Source: Thalassospira profundimaris (GTDB lineage: Bacteria > Pseudomonadota > Alphaproteobacteria > Rhodospirillales > Thalassospiraceae). Taken from it: a stretch of DNA of 64,000 bases. Positions 1 to 8,264 of the stretch are shown piece by piece. The notes below the pieces were generated by a model that made no database searches, was not told the origin of the DNA, and saw only the letters and a list, made by a program, of their open reading frames with translations. The stretch is from assembly GCF_003326675.1 (NCBI RefSeq), contig NZ_JPWF01000001.1, positions 248,001-312,000 on the forward strand, read 5' to 3'. The translations under genes and the position numbers were made by a program. Position 1 is the first letter of the stretch. Every line of letters starts with the position of its first letter.

Positions 1-1
1 T

Positions 2-388
2 CCTTATGCACGGCAAGTCTCTGGTATCGAGATTTATGGCGATGCATGGACCTGGTGGGCGCAGGCCGGCAAACAGAACTTCCAGCGTGGTAACCGCCCG
101 CAAGTCGGATCGGTTCTGGCGCTGCGCAAAACTTCGCGCCTGAAGCTTGGCCATGTTGCCGTGGTATCGGCGATCCTTGATAGCCGCAAAATTCTTGTCA
201 ATCACGCCAATTGGGGCAGTGATTCACGCACCCGTGGCAAGGTCCATTACCGTCAGCCGGTAGTCGATGTCTCGCCAAACAATGACTGGTCCGAAGTTCG
301 CATGATGAACACCAAGGGCACCTTTGGCAGTGTCTACCCGGCGCATGGCTTTATCTATCAGCCGCAGGAAACAGCACAGGCCAACTAG
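2..388 (+). CDS. CHAP-domain protein, C-terminal part (5' truncated by window edge)
   Basis: The open frame runs in from the left edge and ends at TAG 386-388. The visible 128 residues read as the second half of a CHAP (NlpC/P60-like amidase) domain. A PYARQVSGI segment normally follows directly after the catalytic Cys. It is followed by a WTWWAQAG segment, a GHVAVV strand that carries the catalytic His, and a VNHANW strand. The catalytic Cys itself should lie just upstream of base 1 and cannot be seen. CHAP proteins are usually exported and cleave peptidoglycan cross-bridges or glutathionylspermidine-type amides. The target here is unknown. The family call is fairly safe and the function is inferred. 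Confidence 0.75.
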   Translation, partial: PYARQVSGIEIYGDAWTWWAQAGKQNFQRGNRPQVGSVLALRKTSRLKLGHVAVVSAILDSRKILVNHANWGSDSRTRGKVHYRQPVVDVSPNNDWSEVRMMNTKGTFGSVYPAHGFIYQPQETAQAN

Positions 389-421
389 GCCATTTCGGCA
401 AAGCATTTCGCTAACAGAAAT

Positions 422-480
422 GGCGAAGCTCCCAACGGATAGAGAGCTTCGCCAGTTAAACCCGTGCGGGCGGCACGGGT
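422..480. terminator. Two adjacent inverted repeats between convergent CHAP gene and bioB
   Basis: A 10-bp perfect stem (422-431 with 444-453) follows the CHAP gene. A second 8-bp stem (460-467 with 473-480) follows bioB on the minus strand and is trailed there by TTTAA. Convergent genes and GC-rich hairpins fit bidirectional termination, but the T-runs are weak. Confidence 0.5.
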
Positions 481-505
481 TCGGGGGTTGAACTTTTACC
501 GGTTC

Positions 506-1540
506 TCAGGCTGCAATCGGGCCAAGGGCGGCAAACAGGGCGCTGTCGCTGTTCTCTTCCGGGTTTGGCGTGGTCAAAAGTTTTTCGCCGTAAAACACTG
601 AATTGGCCCCGGCCATCAGGCACATGATCTGCGCTTCGCGGTTCAGATCCGTGCGTCCGGCTGACAGGCGCACCATGGATTTGGGCATGGTAATGCGGGC
701 CGTTGCCACCATGCGGACCAGTTCCAGCGGATCAATCGGCCCGCACCCGGCAAGTGGTGTTCCGGCCACCGGCACCAGCGCATTGATCGGCACACTTTCC
801 GGATGGGGATCAAATCCCGCCAAAACTGCAAGCATCGAAGCCCGGTCACGGATGGTTTCGCCCATGCCAATGATCCCGCCACAGCAAAGATCAATACCGT
901 GTGACCGGACGGAAGCCAGCGTATCAAGCCGGTCCTGATAGGTGCGGGTGGTGATGATTTTCCCGTAGAATTCCGGGCTGGTATCAAGATTATGGTTATA
1001 GGCGGTCAGTCCGGCGTCCTTAAGCTGCTTGGCATGATGGGGTTCAAGCATGCCAAGGGTGACGCAGGCCTCCATTCCCAGTTCATCAACCCCACGCACC
1101 ATTTCAAGAACCGCGTCAAACGCCGCCCCGTCACGCACCCGACGCCAAGCGGCCCCCATGCAGAACCGGTCCGCCCCGGCATCCTGGGCGCGTTTGGCCA
1201 TTGCAATGACCGATACCGGATCAAGAAGCTGTTCCTTGCCAAGTTTGACCTCGCGGTGGTGGGCTGATTGCGGGCAATAGGCGCAATCTTCGGGGCAGCC
1301 GCCGGTCTTGATCGAAAGCAGGCTGGCCTTTTGCACGCGTGACGGATCGTGATGGGCGCGATGCACAGCATTGGCGCGCCCGACAAGATCAAGAAGCGGA
1401 CTGCGATAGATCGCCTCGATCTCCTCGACGGTCCAGTCATGGCGAATGGTGTTATCGGCAGCCGACCCCCGGCTGGTCACGGGTGTGTCGTGTTGCGTCA
1501 TTTCAGGATGCGGGACTGTCATCTGATCAGGCCACTGCAT
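506..1540 (-). CDS. bioB: Biotin synthase
   Basis: BioB is the radical-SAM enzyme that inserts sulfur into dethiobiotin, the last step of biotin synthesis. The 344-residue product has the radical-SAM cluster motif CPEDCAYC (Cys82, Cys86, Cys89), followed by the family signature around [10 protein letters not shown] and the CMGAAWR segment. Length is normal. The ATG at 1540 overlaps the end of bioY by 14 bp, and there is no clear Shine-Dalgarno sequence, so translational coupling to bioY is likely. In-frame ATGs at 1522 and 1501 are alternatives. The gene shares the BioR-controlled transcript with bioY. No bioF, bioD or bioA genes are in the window. Confidence 0.96.
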   Translation of the reverse strand: MQWPDQMTVPHPEMTQHDTPVTSRGSAADNTIRHDWTVEEIEAIYRSPLLDLVGRANAVHRAHHDPSRVQKASLLSIKTGGCPEDCAYCPQSAHHREVKLGKEQLLDPVSVIAMAKRAQDAGADRFCMGAAWRRVRDGAAFDAVLEMVRGVDELGMEACVTLGMLEPHHAKQLKDAGLTAYNHNLDTSPEFYGKIITTRTYQDRLDTLASVRSHGIDLCCGGIIGMGETIRDRASMLAVLAGFDPHPESVPINALVPVAGTPLAGCGPIDPLELVRMVATARITMPKSMVRLSAGRTDLNREAQIMCLMAGANSVFYGEKLLTTPNPEENSDSALFAALGPIAA

Positions 1541-2108
1541 GACGGGATTTAAGGCGGTTTACCGCCGCAAAACCAAAGGCGACCAGTGCGATCTTGATGG
1601 TGTCGCCCAGAATGAAGGGCGTGAAACCAAGGGCAAGGACCTGCTCGGACGGCACAAAGGACGAAAGCCCCGCCAGACCCAGAAGGTAAACCGGTATCAT
1701 GCCGCCCATCATGACGATGAACCGCCCAAATGCACCACGACCCTGTGCAAGGGCGCCGACCAGTCCGGCGCTAATGAGGTAACCGGCAAGATAGCCGCCG
1801 GTCGGACCCATCATATAGGCAATCCCGATCCCGCGTTCCGGTGTTCCGGCAAAGACCGGCAAGCCCATTGCACCGGCACCAAGATAGGCCAGCATGATGG
1901 CAAGTGCCATGCGCGGTCCGCTGGCAACTGCAATGGCCATGATCGCCATGGTTTGCAGGGTCATGGGGACCGGCCAGAACGGAACCGTGATCTTTGCACT
2001 GGCGGTAATCACAGCAACACCGGCCAGAATCAGCAGACCGCTTTTGGCAAGCTTGATGGCCGGATTATGGATTGCGGTCGAACTGTCCGGGGTGGGGGGA
2101 TGGGCCAT
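1527..2108 (-). CDS. bioY: Biotin transporter BioY (ECF S-component)
   Basis: BioY is the biotin-binding membrane S-component of an energy-coupling-factor importer. In many Proteobacteria it works without dedicated BioMN. The 193-residue product is strongly hydrophobic with about six membrane segments and carries the typical [14 protein letters not shown] stretch, which is characteristic of BioY. An in-frame ATG at 2138 exists, but the ATG at 2108 is preceded by AGAGGA at a good distance, so I chose it. A BioR box lies 31 bp upstream of this start. bioY is the first gene of bioY-bioB, and the pair combines uptake with the last synthetic step under one regulator. Confidence 0.93.
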   Translation of the reverse strand: MAHPPTPDSSTAIHNPAIKLAKSGLLILAGVAVITASAKITVPFWPVPMTLQTMAIMAIAVASGPRMALAIMLAYLGAGAMGLPVFAGTPERGIGIAYMMGPTGGYLAGYLISAGLVGALAQGRGAFGRFIVMMGGMIPVYLLGLAGLSSFVPSEQVLALGFTPFILGDTIKIALVAFGFAAVNRLKSRHAVA

Positions 2109-2139
2109 GATGACGTGTTCCTCTGATGTTGTTTTCAAA

Positions 2140-2149
2140 TTATCTATAA
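2140..2149 (-). promoter_or_regulatory. BioR operator 1 (bioY leader)
   Basis: Exact TTATCTATAA, the published consensus of the alphaproteobacterial biotin repressor BioR (TTATMKATAA). It lies in the 5' region of bioYB, 31 bp before the bioY start codon. Confidence 0.85.
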
Positions 2150-2277
2150 AAATGAATCTGATCTATTAATTACGCCGCCATCCGGTCGTGAAATCAATCC
2201 AAAAAACATCAAATCAGGATAATTGTCAGAAAATTATGCCAGAAGTTTCATAGAGTAATGAAAATAAACAATAAAAA

Positions 2278-2287
2278 TTATCTATAA
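2278..2287 (-). promoter_or_regulatory. BioR operator 2 (bioR-bioY intergenic)
   Basis: A second exact TTATCTATAA copy, 138 bp start to start from operator 1. It lies in the AT-rich gap between the bioR stop and bioY, plausibly at or upstream of the bioY promoter. Confidence 0.75.
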
Positions 2288-2375
2288 AATTGGAAATTAT
2301 AGGCGTGAAGATGCCATGACTGATGCCTTTGGCTTTCAGCCACCAATCATCAGACCAGAAAATTCGGATTTTTGA

Positions 2376-3026
2376 TCAGAGCGCGGACAGTTTTCGACTG
2401 TTTTTACCGGGCTTGGTGCCGATCCATTTTACGTGGCGGGCAAGGGTCGCGGCAGCAACATCAAACTGGTGTTCACGCAGGGCCCGCAGAATGGCGCGGT
2501 GGTCCTGATCGGTCGGGGCTTCCCATTCCATCCGGAAACCGGAAAACAGGAAACGTGCACTGGCGGCATGAAGATCATCGATGCTGGCCATCAGGCGCGG
2601 CATGTTACACGGTTCAAGAATGATGCGATGAAACGCCTTGTTGGCGTCTTCCCATTCACGCACATCCTTGGCGTTTTCACCGGCACGGTTGATGTCCTCG
2701 GCGGTATCAAGGATCGCGCTGGTCAGATGCGGGGCCGCATGGCGCAGGGCAAGGACTTCAAGCGATGCACGCATTTCCGCAACTTCGCGGACCTCGGCGA
2801 TATCAAAGCTTGCCACCCGGACACCCCGCCTAGGTTCGCTGACAACAAGACCCTGGGCCTCGAGCCTGCGGAATGCTTCGCGGACGGGGACGTGGCTTGC
2901 GCCAAATTCCTCGGCAAAGTGATCCTGACGCAGCTTGGTGCCCGGTGCAATTTCACCGGCAATGATGCGATCGGCAAGGGTGCGGGTGATCCGCCCGGTA
3001 ACGGTGGTGTCGGTCTTTTGTGTCAT
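2376..3026 (-). CDS. bioR: GntR-family biotin repressor BioR
   Basis: This 216-residue regulator has an N-terminal GntR winged helix (about residues 10-75, with RQDHFAEEFGASHVPVREAF as the helix-turn-helix) and a C-terminal all-helical FCD ligand domain with the usual Asp/His positions. BioR represses biotin genes in Alphaproteobacteria that lack a regulatory BirA. The identification rests on three things: the family, its position next to bioYB, and three exact BioR boxes, one of them 4 bp upstream of its own ATG. That box sits where a Shine-Dalgarno would be and resembles a -10 element. This suggests autorepression and possibly a leaderless mRNA. Confidence 0.88.
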   Translation of the reverse strand: MTQKTDTTVTGRITRTLADRIIAGEIAPGTKLRQDHFAEEFGASHVPVREAFRRLEAQGLVVSEPRRGVRVASFDIAEVREVAEMRASLEVLALRHAAPHLTSAILDTAEDINRAGENAKDVREWEDANKAFHRIILEPCNMPRLMASIDDLHAASARFLFSGFRMEWEAPTDQDHRAILRALREHQFDVAAATLARHVKWIGTKPGKNSRKLSAL

Positions 3027-3030
3027 GATT

Positions 3031-3040
3031 TTATAGATAA
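3031..3040 (-). promoter_or_regulatory. BioR operator 3 (bioR promoter)
   Basis: Exact BioR box (TTATCTATAA on the minus strand) ending 4 bp before the bioR ATG at 3026. It probably overlaps the -10 region, since there is no room for a leader with a ribosome site. Confidence 0.85.
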
Positions 3041-3149
3041 TTTGACCGGATCAATTTGTCGACAAGATTGATGTGTCGCAATGTTGTGCGCTGCAGCGAA
3101 GCGTAGAACGGATGTAAATTCCCTTACCCACATCCGGGATGCGAATGTC

Positions 3150-5633
3150 ATGAAAAAGACGGCTGCAACTGATCCCAATATTGTCGAGCAATCGTTGCTT
3201 TCAACCGATCCGGCCGTCGGGCTGAGTTCGGCAGAAGTCACTTTGCGTCTGCAAAGATTTGGCGAAAATCGCCTTGCCGAGGACAAAAACGGCGTTTGGA
3301 AAAAGCTTCTTTCATTCTTCTGGGGGCCGATCCCGTGGATGATTGAAGTGGCGGCCATTCTTTCCGCCGTTGTGCAGCACTGGTCCGATTTTACAATCAT
3401 TATCGTTATGCTGCTTTTGAATGCCGGGGTCGGGTTCTGGCAGGAATTCAAGGCCGATAACGCCATTGCCGCGCTTAAACAGCGTCTTGCACCAACATCG
3501 CGGGTGTTGCGCGATGGCAAGTGGGCCGACCTTGCAGCACAGGAACTGGTGCCCGGTGACATTATCCGCATCAAACTTGGTGATATCATTCCTGCTGATG
3601 CCAAGCTTCTGGGCGGGGACTATTTGCGCGTTGATCAGTCCGCCCTGACGGGCGAGTCCTTGGCACTTGATAAAAAGACCGGGGACGAGGTGTATTCCGG
3701 CTCTGTCGCCCGACAAGGCCAGATGACCGGGATTGTTACCGCGACCGGTATGGGAACCTATCTTGGCCGGACTGCCAGTCTGGTGCAGCGTGCAGGCAAG
3801 CAATCGCATTTTCAGCGGGCGGTATTGCGCATCGGTAATTTCCTGATCCTTGTGACCCTTGGTCTGATTGCCTTGATCATGACGGTGGCGCTTTATCGCG
3901 GGGATCCGTTCATGGAAACGGTTCTGTTTGCCTTGATCCTTGCGGTGGCGGCCATTCCGGTTGCCTTGCCGGCGGTCATGTCGGTCACGCTTGCCGTCGG
4001 TGCGGAAAAGCTTGCGCGCATCAAGGCAATTGTCTCGCGGCTGGTCTCGATCGAGGAACTGGCGGGCATGGATATCCTGTGTTCGGACAAAACCGGAACT
4101 CTGACGCAAAATCTTCTGACAGTTGGTACCCCGGTTCTGATTGATGCGGTGGATGAACATGAATTGATGCTGGCAAGTGCGCTGGCATCTGAAAAAGACA
4201 GCCACGATCCGATTGATGCCGCCGTGTTCAAGACGCTAGGCGATGGTGGGGCACTTGCCGGTTATGACATGGTCAATTTCCGACAGTTTGACCCGGTTCG
4301 CAAACGGGCCGAGGCCGATATCATCCATGATGGCAAAACGTTCAGCGTGGCCAAGGGCGCACCACAGGCGGTTTTGACTCTGCTGTGCGGTGACGAGGCA
4401 TCCGACATTGAAAGTGTGGCGCAATATTCGCGTGTGATGGCGGAAATCAACATCATGGCGTCACATGGTTATCGCGCACTGGGTGTCGCCAGTTCTGATG
4501 GCAATGGTCACTGGCGATTTTTGGGATTGCTGCCGCTTTTTGATCCGCCACGCGAGGATGCGGCATCAACGATTGCCGAATTGCGCACCAAGGGCGTTGA
4601 TATCCGCATGATCACCGGTGACCACGAGGCCATCGGACGTGAAGTTGCCGGGCAACTTGGATTGGGACAAAACATTCTTCCCGCCGATGCGGCATTTGAT
4701 CGCAATAATCAGCCCCGCGATCCGATGGCGATTGAACAGGCGGATGGTTTCGCCCGGGTCTTTCCCGAACATAAATACGCAATTGTCCGGCAGTTTCAGG
4801 ATCGCGGACATATCGTCGGGATGACCGGTGACGGGGTGAATGACGCCCCGGCGCTTAAACAGGCAGATATCGGGATTGCGGTTTCCAACGCCACGGACGC
4901 AGCACGTGCGGCGGCCGATCTTGTTCTGACCGCGCCAGGCATTTCTGTGATTACCAGTGCAGTTGAAGAATCCCGACGCATTTTCGAACGGATGGGCAGT
5001 TATGCGACCTTCCGGATTTCGGAAACGATCCGGGTATTGCTGTTTATGACCATCTCGATCCTGGTATTTGATTTTTATCCGGTAACAGCGGTGATGATCG
5101 TGTTGCTGGCGCTTCTGAATGATTTTCCGATCATGATGATTGCCTATGACAATGCCGATGTTGCCGAAAAACCGGTGCGATGGAATATGGGCAATACCCT
5201 GACCATGGCGTCCCTTCTGGGCGGGATCGGGGTGGTTTCGTCTTTCACATTGCTTTGGGTTTCGGAAACTTGGCTGCACCTGCCACCCGAACAGGTTCAG
5301 ACGCTGGTGTTTCTCAAACTTCTGGTGGCGGGGCATCTGACGATTTATCTGACCCGTCACAAGGGGTTTTTCTGGCAAAAGCCCTATCCGGGGATGAAGC
5401 TTTTTATTGCCACCGAAATCACACAGATCATCGGGACTCTGGCGGCGGTTTATGGCTGGTTCGTACCGCCAATCGGCTGGTATCACGCGCTTGTCGTGTG
5501 GGGGTATGCCTTGTGCTGGTTTGTTGCGGCTGGCTTTATCAAGGTCTGGGTCTATCGCCTTTTGACCCATCGCCATCAAAGCCATCATACGCATCTGGCC
5601 CGTGTCGAGGGGTCCTTGCATCAGGACCGGTAA
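3150..5633 (+). CDS. P3A-type (plasma-membrane H+-exporting) P-type ATPase
   Basis: The 827-residue product has all P-ATPase parts in order: an N-terminal cation-ATPase domain, TM1-2 (about 62-105), an actuator domain with the TGES loop (167-170), TM3-4 with the PVALP motif (about 270-274), the phosphorylation site DKTGTLT (Asp313), the hinge TGDGVNDAPALK, and a C-terminal membrane bundle with LNDFPIMMIAYD. The Asn-Asp pair in that segment and the absence of heavy-metal CPx motifs point to the proton-pumping P3A group, related to fungal and plant Pma1/AHA. It would expel H+ and help with pH or membrane potential. An upstream in-frame ATG at 3081 exists, but the conserved part begins after 3150. 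It is transcribed divergently from bioR. Confidence 0.85.
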   Translation: MKKTAATDPNIVEQSLLSTDPAVGLSSAEVTLRLQRFGENRLAEDKNGVWKKLLSFFWGPIPWMIEVAAILSAVVQHWSDFTIIIVMLLLNAGVGFWQEFKADNAIAALKQRLAPTSRVLRDGKWADLAAQELVPGDIIRIKLGDIIPADAKLLGGDYLRVDQSALTGESLALDKKTGDEVYSGSVARQGQMTGIVTATGMGTYLGRTASLVQRAGKQSHFQRAVLRIGNFLILVTLGLIALIMTVALYRGDPFMETVLFALILAVAAIPVALPAVMSVTLAVGAEKLARIKAIVSRLVSIEELAGMDILCSDKTGTLTQNLLTVGTPVLIDAVDEHELMLASALASEKDSHDPIDAAVFKTLGDGGALAGYDMVNFRQFDPVRKRAEADIIHDGKTFSVAKGAPQAVLTLLCGDEASDIESVAQYSRVMAEINIMASHGYRALGVASSDGNGHWRFLGLLPLFDPPREDAASTIAELRTKGVDIRMITGDHEAIGREVAGQLGLGQNILPADAAFDRNNQPRDPMAIEQADGFARVFPEHKYAIVRQFQDRGHIVGMTGDGVNDAPALKQADIGIAVSNATDAARAAADLVLTAPGISVITSAVEESRRIFERMGSYATFRISETIRVLLFMTISILVFDFYPVTAVMIVLLALLNDFPIMMIAYDNADVAEKPVRWNMGNTLTMASLLGGIGVVSSFTLLWVSETWLHLPPEQVQTLVFLKLLVAGHLTIYLTRHKGFFWQKPYPGMKLFIATEITQIIGTLAAVYGWFVPPIGWYHALVVWGYALCWFVAAGFIKVWVYRLLTHRHQSHHTHLARVEGSLHQDR

Positions 5634-5652
5634 GCTGATGGTGGTCCAAAAC

Positions 5653-5681
5653 AAAAGCCGGCCCTGAAAAGGACCGGCTTT
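5653..5681. terminator. Terminator hairpin after the P-type ATPase
   Basis: The stem AAAGCCGGCCCT / AGGACCGGCTTT has a 4-nt loop. It lies between the convergent ATPase gene and the Anbu gene, and its A/T flanks let it act in both directions. Confidence 0.75.
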
Positions 5682-5710
5682 GATATTTGGATCGGGTGAT
5701 TTCCGATCAA

Positions 5711-6460
5711 TTACTCGGCTGCAAGATCGCAATGTTCGTCGGGCATATCGGCAAAGGCATCGCGCAATGCATTTGACCATGCATCGGAAAGGGCGCGGAA
5801 TCCCTTGTCATCGGCCTCGATCCGGCGCAGTTCGGAAAACGCGCATTTGTCATCAGGCAATACCGCAAGATCAAGCGGCATTCCAACCGACAGGTTGGAC
5901 CGCAATGTTGAATCCATCGACAGCAAAACGGCCTTTACCCCGTCCTGAATCGGGGTGTCGGGGCTGATGACACGATCAAGGATCGGTTTGCCGTATTTAT
6001 GTTCGCCGATCTGCAGATACGGGGTATCGGTGGTGGCTTCGATAAAGTTGCCTGCCGCATAGACCAGAAACAGGCGTTGTTCCCCGCCTTTGCGTTGTCC
6101 GCCGACCATGATCGAGGCAGCACTGCTTTCGTGATGCTGTTCAAGCGTGTCGTGATATTTGTTCTGAACCTTTTGCATGGCTTCGCCAAACAGTTCGGCA
6201 ACGCGGAACATGCTGGGCGCACTCAGGATACAGTTGCCCGGTTCGGTTTCAGGATCGTCGATGGCCTCGTAAAGGGTGCTCATCACGGCCTGGGTGATGG
6301 CAAGGTTTCCCGCAGACAAGGCAACAATTGCACGATCACCGGGCACTTCCCAGGTGAACATCTTGCGATAACGCGAAATGTTATCAAGGCCCGCATTGGT
6401 CCGCGTATCGGACAGGAACACCATCCCGTCGTTCAGCATCAAACCGACACAATAGGTCAT
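5711..6460 (-). CDS. Anbu (ancestral beta-subunit-like) proteasome-type peptidase
   Basis: Anbu proteins are Ntn-hydrolase relatives of proteasome beta subunits and assemble into open helical or ring-like particles. The product (249 aa) starts MTYCVGLMLNDG, so Thr2 would become the N-terminal nucleophile after Met removal. It continues with FLSDTRTNAG, the equivalent of the conserved Asp-Arg region. Length fits the family. It is the last gene of an operon, ATP-grasp / alpha-E / transglutaminase-like / Anbu, with gaps of 19, 1 and 17 bp. This gene set is a recognised conserved neighbourhood, proposed to make and remove peptide or amide modifications. Physiological substrates are not established. 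Confidence 0.88.
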   Translation of the reverse strand: MTYCVGLMLNDGMVFLSDTRTNAGLDNISRYRKMFTWEVPGDRAIVALSAGNLAITQAVMSTLYEAIDDPETEPGNCILSAPSMFRVAELFGEAMQKVQNKYHDTLEQHHESSAASIMVGGQRKGGEQRLFLVYAAGNFIEATTDTPYLQIGEHKYGKPILDRVISPDTPIQDGVKAVLLSMDSTLRSNLSVGMPLDLAVLPDDKCAFSELRRIEADDKGFRALSDAWSNALRDAFADMPDEHCDLAAE

Positions 6461-6477
6461 TTTTCGTCTTGGTCCGG

Positions 6478-7296
6478 CTATTGTTGTGATTGCGCGATCA
6501 CGACTGTTACATCCAAATTTTCGTTCGCGCCACCAGTATGTACACCCCTGATAGGTGTTGCTACCTGCCCGTCAAGTCCAGCCCCGAGACGAATATAATA
6601 ATCGGTCGGGCAACACCGGTTGGCCGGATCAAATCCGACCCAGCCAAAGTCAGGCAGATACAGTTCGGCCCAGGCATGGGATGCTTCGTGCGGTTTGCCA
6701 TCCTGATCGGCAAACAAATATCCCGACACATATCGTGCCGGGATGCCCAGATGACGGGCCGCCGAAATCAGAACATGGGCGTGATCCTGACAAACGCCCT
6801 TGCCATCGGCCAGTGCATCGGCGGCCGTGGTGTGGACATGGGTGGTGCCAGGTGCATATTCGATGGCATCCGATACCGCCCCAGACAGTGCATGGGCACG
6901 ATCAAGGAGTGATACATCCTTGGTTTTTTTCGCGACCTTGTCAGCCAGTTTGCGGATGGCGGCACTTGATTTGGTCATGGGTGTTGTACGCAGGAAAATG
7001 GCCGGAAAGGCCCGTTCCTTGTGTCCGCGAAGGACGCCGGCTGTATCGATTGTCTCAACCTCGCCCCGCACGACGATTTCAATGGCATCGACTGGCCCAC
7101 CCGCCGTCAGCGTGCTGATGACGTCGCCATTGCCATCGGTGAACTCCGCCCCGATCACACAGCCCTCGGCGGTGATCGACCAGTTCAGGATTTTCTGACC
7201 CTCGAACTGTGCCGGGGTCAGCTTAAGGCTTTGCACAACGTGACGTGCGGGCATTTCATAGCGGTAATGGGTTCTGTGTTCGACTGTCAGGCGCAT
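6478..7296 (-). CDS. Transglutaminase-like cysteine peptidase of the Anbu operon
   Basis: The 272-residue product has an N-terminal beta domain (bacterial transglutaminase-like N region, about 1-85) followed by a transglutaminase core. The catalytic triad is visible as Cys169 (GVCQDHAH), His207 (ASHAWAEL) and Asp223 (FDPANR). No signal peptide is apparent, so it is probably cytoplasmic, like its partners. The ATG at 7296 is preceded by a G-rich ribosome site and lies 1 bp after the alpha-E stop. A longer in-frame start at 7413 lies inside the upstream gene and is unlikely. Family members are more often peptidases than cross-linking enzymes. A role in trimming amide-linked products is inferred from the operon. 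Confidence 0.9.
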   Translation of the reverse strand: MRLTVEHRTHYRYEMPARHVVQSLKLTPAQFEGQKILNWSITAEGCVIGAEFTDGNGDVISTLTAGGPVDAIEIVVRGEVETIDTAGVLRGHKERAFPAIFLRTTPMTKSSAAIRKLADKVAKKTKDVSLLDRAHALSGAVSDAIEYAPGTTHVHTTAADALADGKGVCQDHAHVLISAARHLGIPARYVSGYLFADQDGKPHEASHAWAELYLPDFGWVGFDPANRCCPTDYYIRLGAGLDGQVATPIRGVHTGGANENLDVTVVIAQSQQ

Positions 7297-7297
7297 G

Positions 7298-8245
7298 TCA
7301 TTGCCCCCCGAAATAATAGGCTTCGGCAATCGCGTTCGAAAGTGCGCCATTGCGGGCCTGAAAATCATTGAGGAATTCGTGCAACCCGTTCGAGAAAATC
7401 TCGTCCATCGCACTTTGCGTCAAAAGCGAATACATCTCGACCGCCTGCCCGTGCACGTCATGGCGTTGGCCGTAATGGCGCGCCAGTCGTTCAAGATGTT
7501 GAGTGATCTGTTCGGCGCAATGGGCAAGGGACCGGGGGCTGAACGGATTAAGAATCAGGAAATGCGCGATCCGGTGTGGTGAATAATCATCGCGATAAAC
7601 CCAGTGGAAGGCACGTAGCGACGATGCCGCACGCAATACTGTGGTCCATTGATAGTTATCCACACCGTCGCCGACCATGCTGGTTTCCGGTAACAGCACG
7701 TAATACTTAACGTCCAGAAGCCGGGCGGTGTTATCGGCCCGTTCGATGAAGGTGCCCAGACGGATAAAATCATATCCGTCATTGCGCAGAATGGTCGAAT
7801 CGGTTGCCCCGCGGAACAAAGATCCCTGTTTTTTCACCCAGTCGATGAATTCCGGCAGCTCGTTCTTGGCCAGATTGTGCATCGACGGACGGCGAAGCTC
7901 CATCAGGGCATTGTTCAGTGCTTCCCACATTTCTGCGGTAATCGCGGTACGCATTGCGCGTGCATTGGCGCGTGCATATTCAAAACAATTGATGATCGAA
8001 GACGGATTATCCCGATTGAAAATCAGGAAATTGGCAACTTCTTCCTGACGCAACGGGGCATCGGGATCATACCCTGCATGGCAGCCCGAAGCAGAAAGGA
8101 CAGATTCCCATTCCGACCGGTTACCATTGCCCACAGCGGGCATCAGCGCCATGCGATAGCCCATTTCCATCAGGCGGGCCATGTTTTCGGCCCGTTCAAC
8201 ATATCTCGACAGCCAGAAAAGGTTGTCTGCGGTACGACTAAGCAT
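7298..8245 (-). CDS. Alpha-E domain protein (DUF403)
   Basis: The 315-residue all-helical protein opens with MLSRTADNLFWLSRYVERAEN, the hallmark start of the alpha-E (DUF403) family. A second Glu/Arg-rich motif, GTFIERADNTARLLD, sits mid-protein. Its biochemical role is unknown. The family is nearly always coupled to the circularly permuted ATP-grasp protein, either as a separate gene, as here, or as a fusion. This suggests a complex or substrate-handling module. It lies 19 bp downstream of the ATP-grasp gene. Confidence 0.9.
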   Translation of the reverse strand: MLSRTADNLFWLSRYVERAENMARLMEMGYRMALMPAVGNGNRSEWESVLSASGCHAGYDPDAPLRQEEVANFLIFNRDNPSSIINCFEYARANARAMRTAITAEMWEALNNALMELRRPSMHNLAKNELPEFIDWVKKQGSLFRGATDSTILRNDGYDFIRLGTFIERADNTARLLDVKYYVLLPETSMVGDGVDNYQWTTVLRAASSLRAFHWVYRDDYSPHRIAHFLILNPFSPRSLAHCAEQITQHLERLARHYGQRHDVHGQAVEMYSLLTQSAMDEIFSNGLHEFLNDFQARNGALSNAIAEAYYFGGQ

Positions 8246-8264
8246 CTTTCAACCCTTTCCCTTG

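Noticed and set aside
4566-5780. Long minus-strand open frame (404 codons) under the P-type ATPase
   Set aside because: Antisense shadow of a clear ATPase gene with all motifs; the product is rich in Arg, His and Gln and has no recognisable domain.
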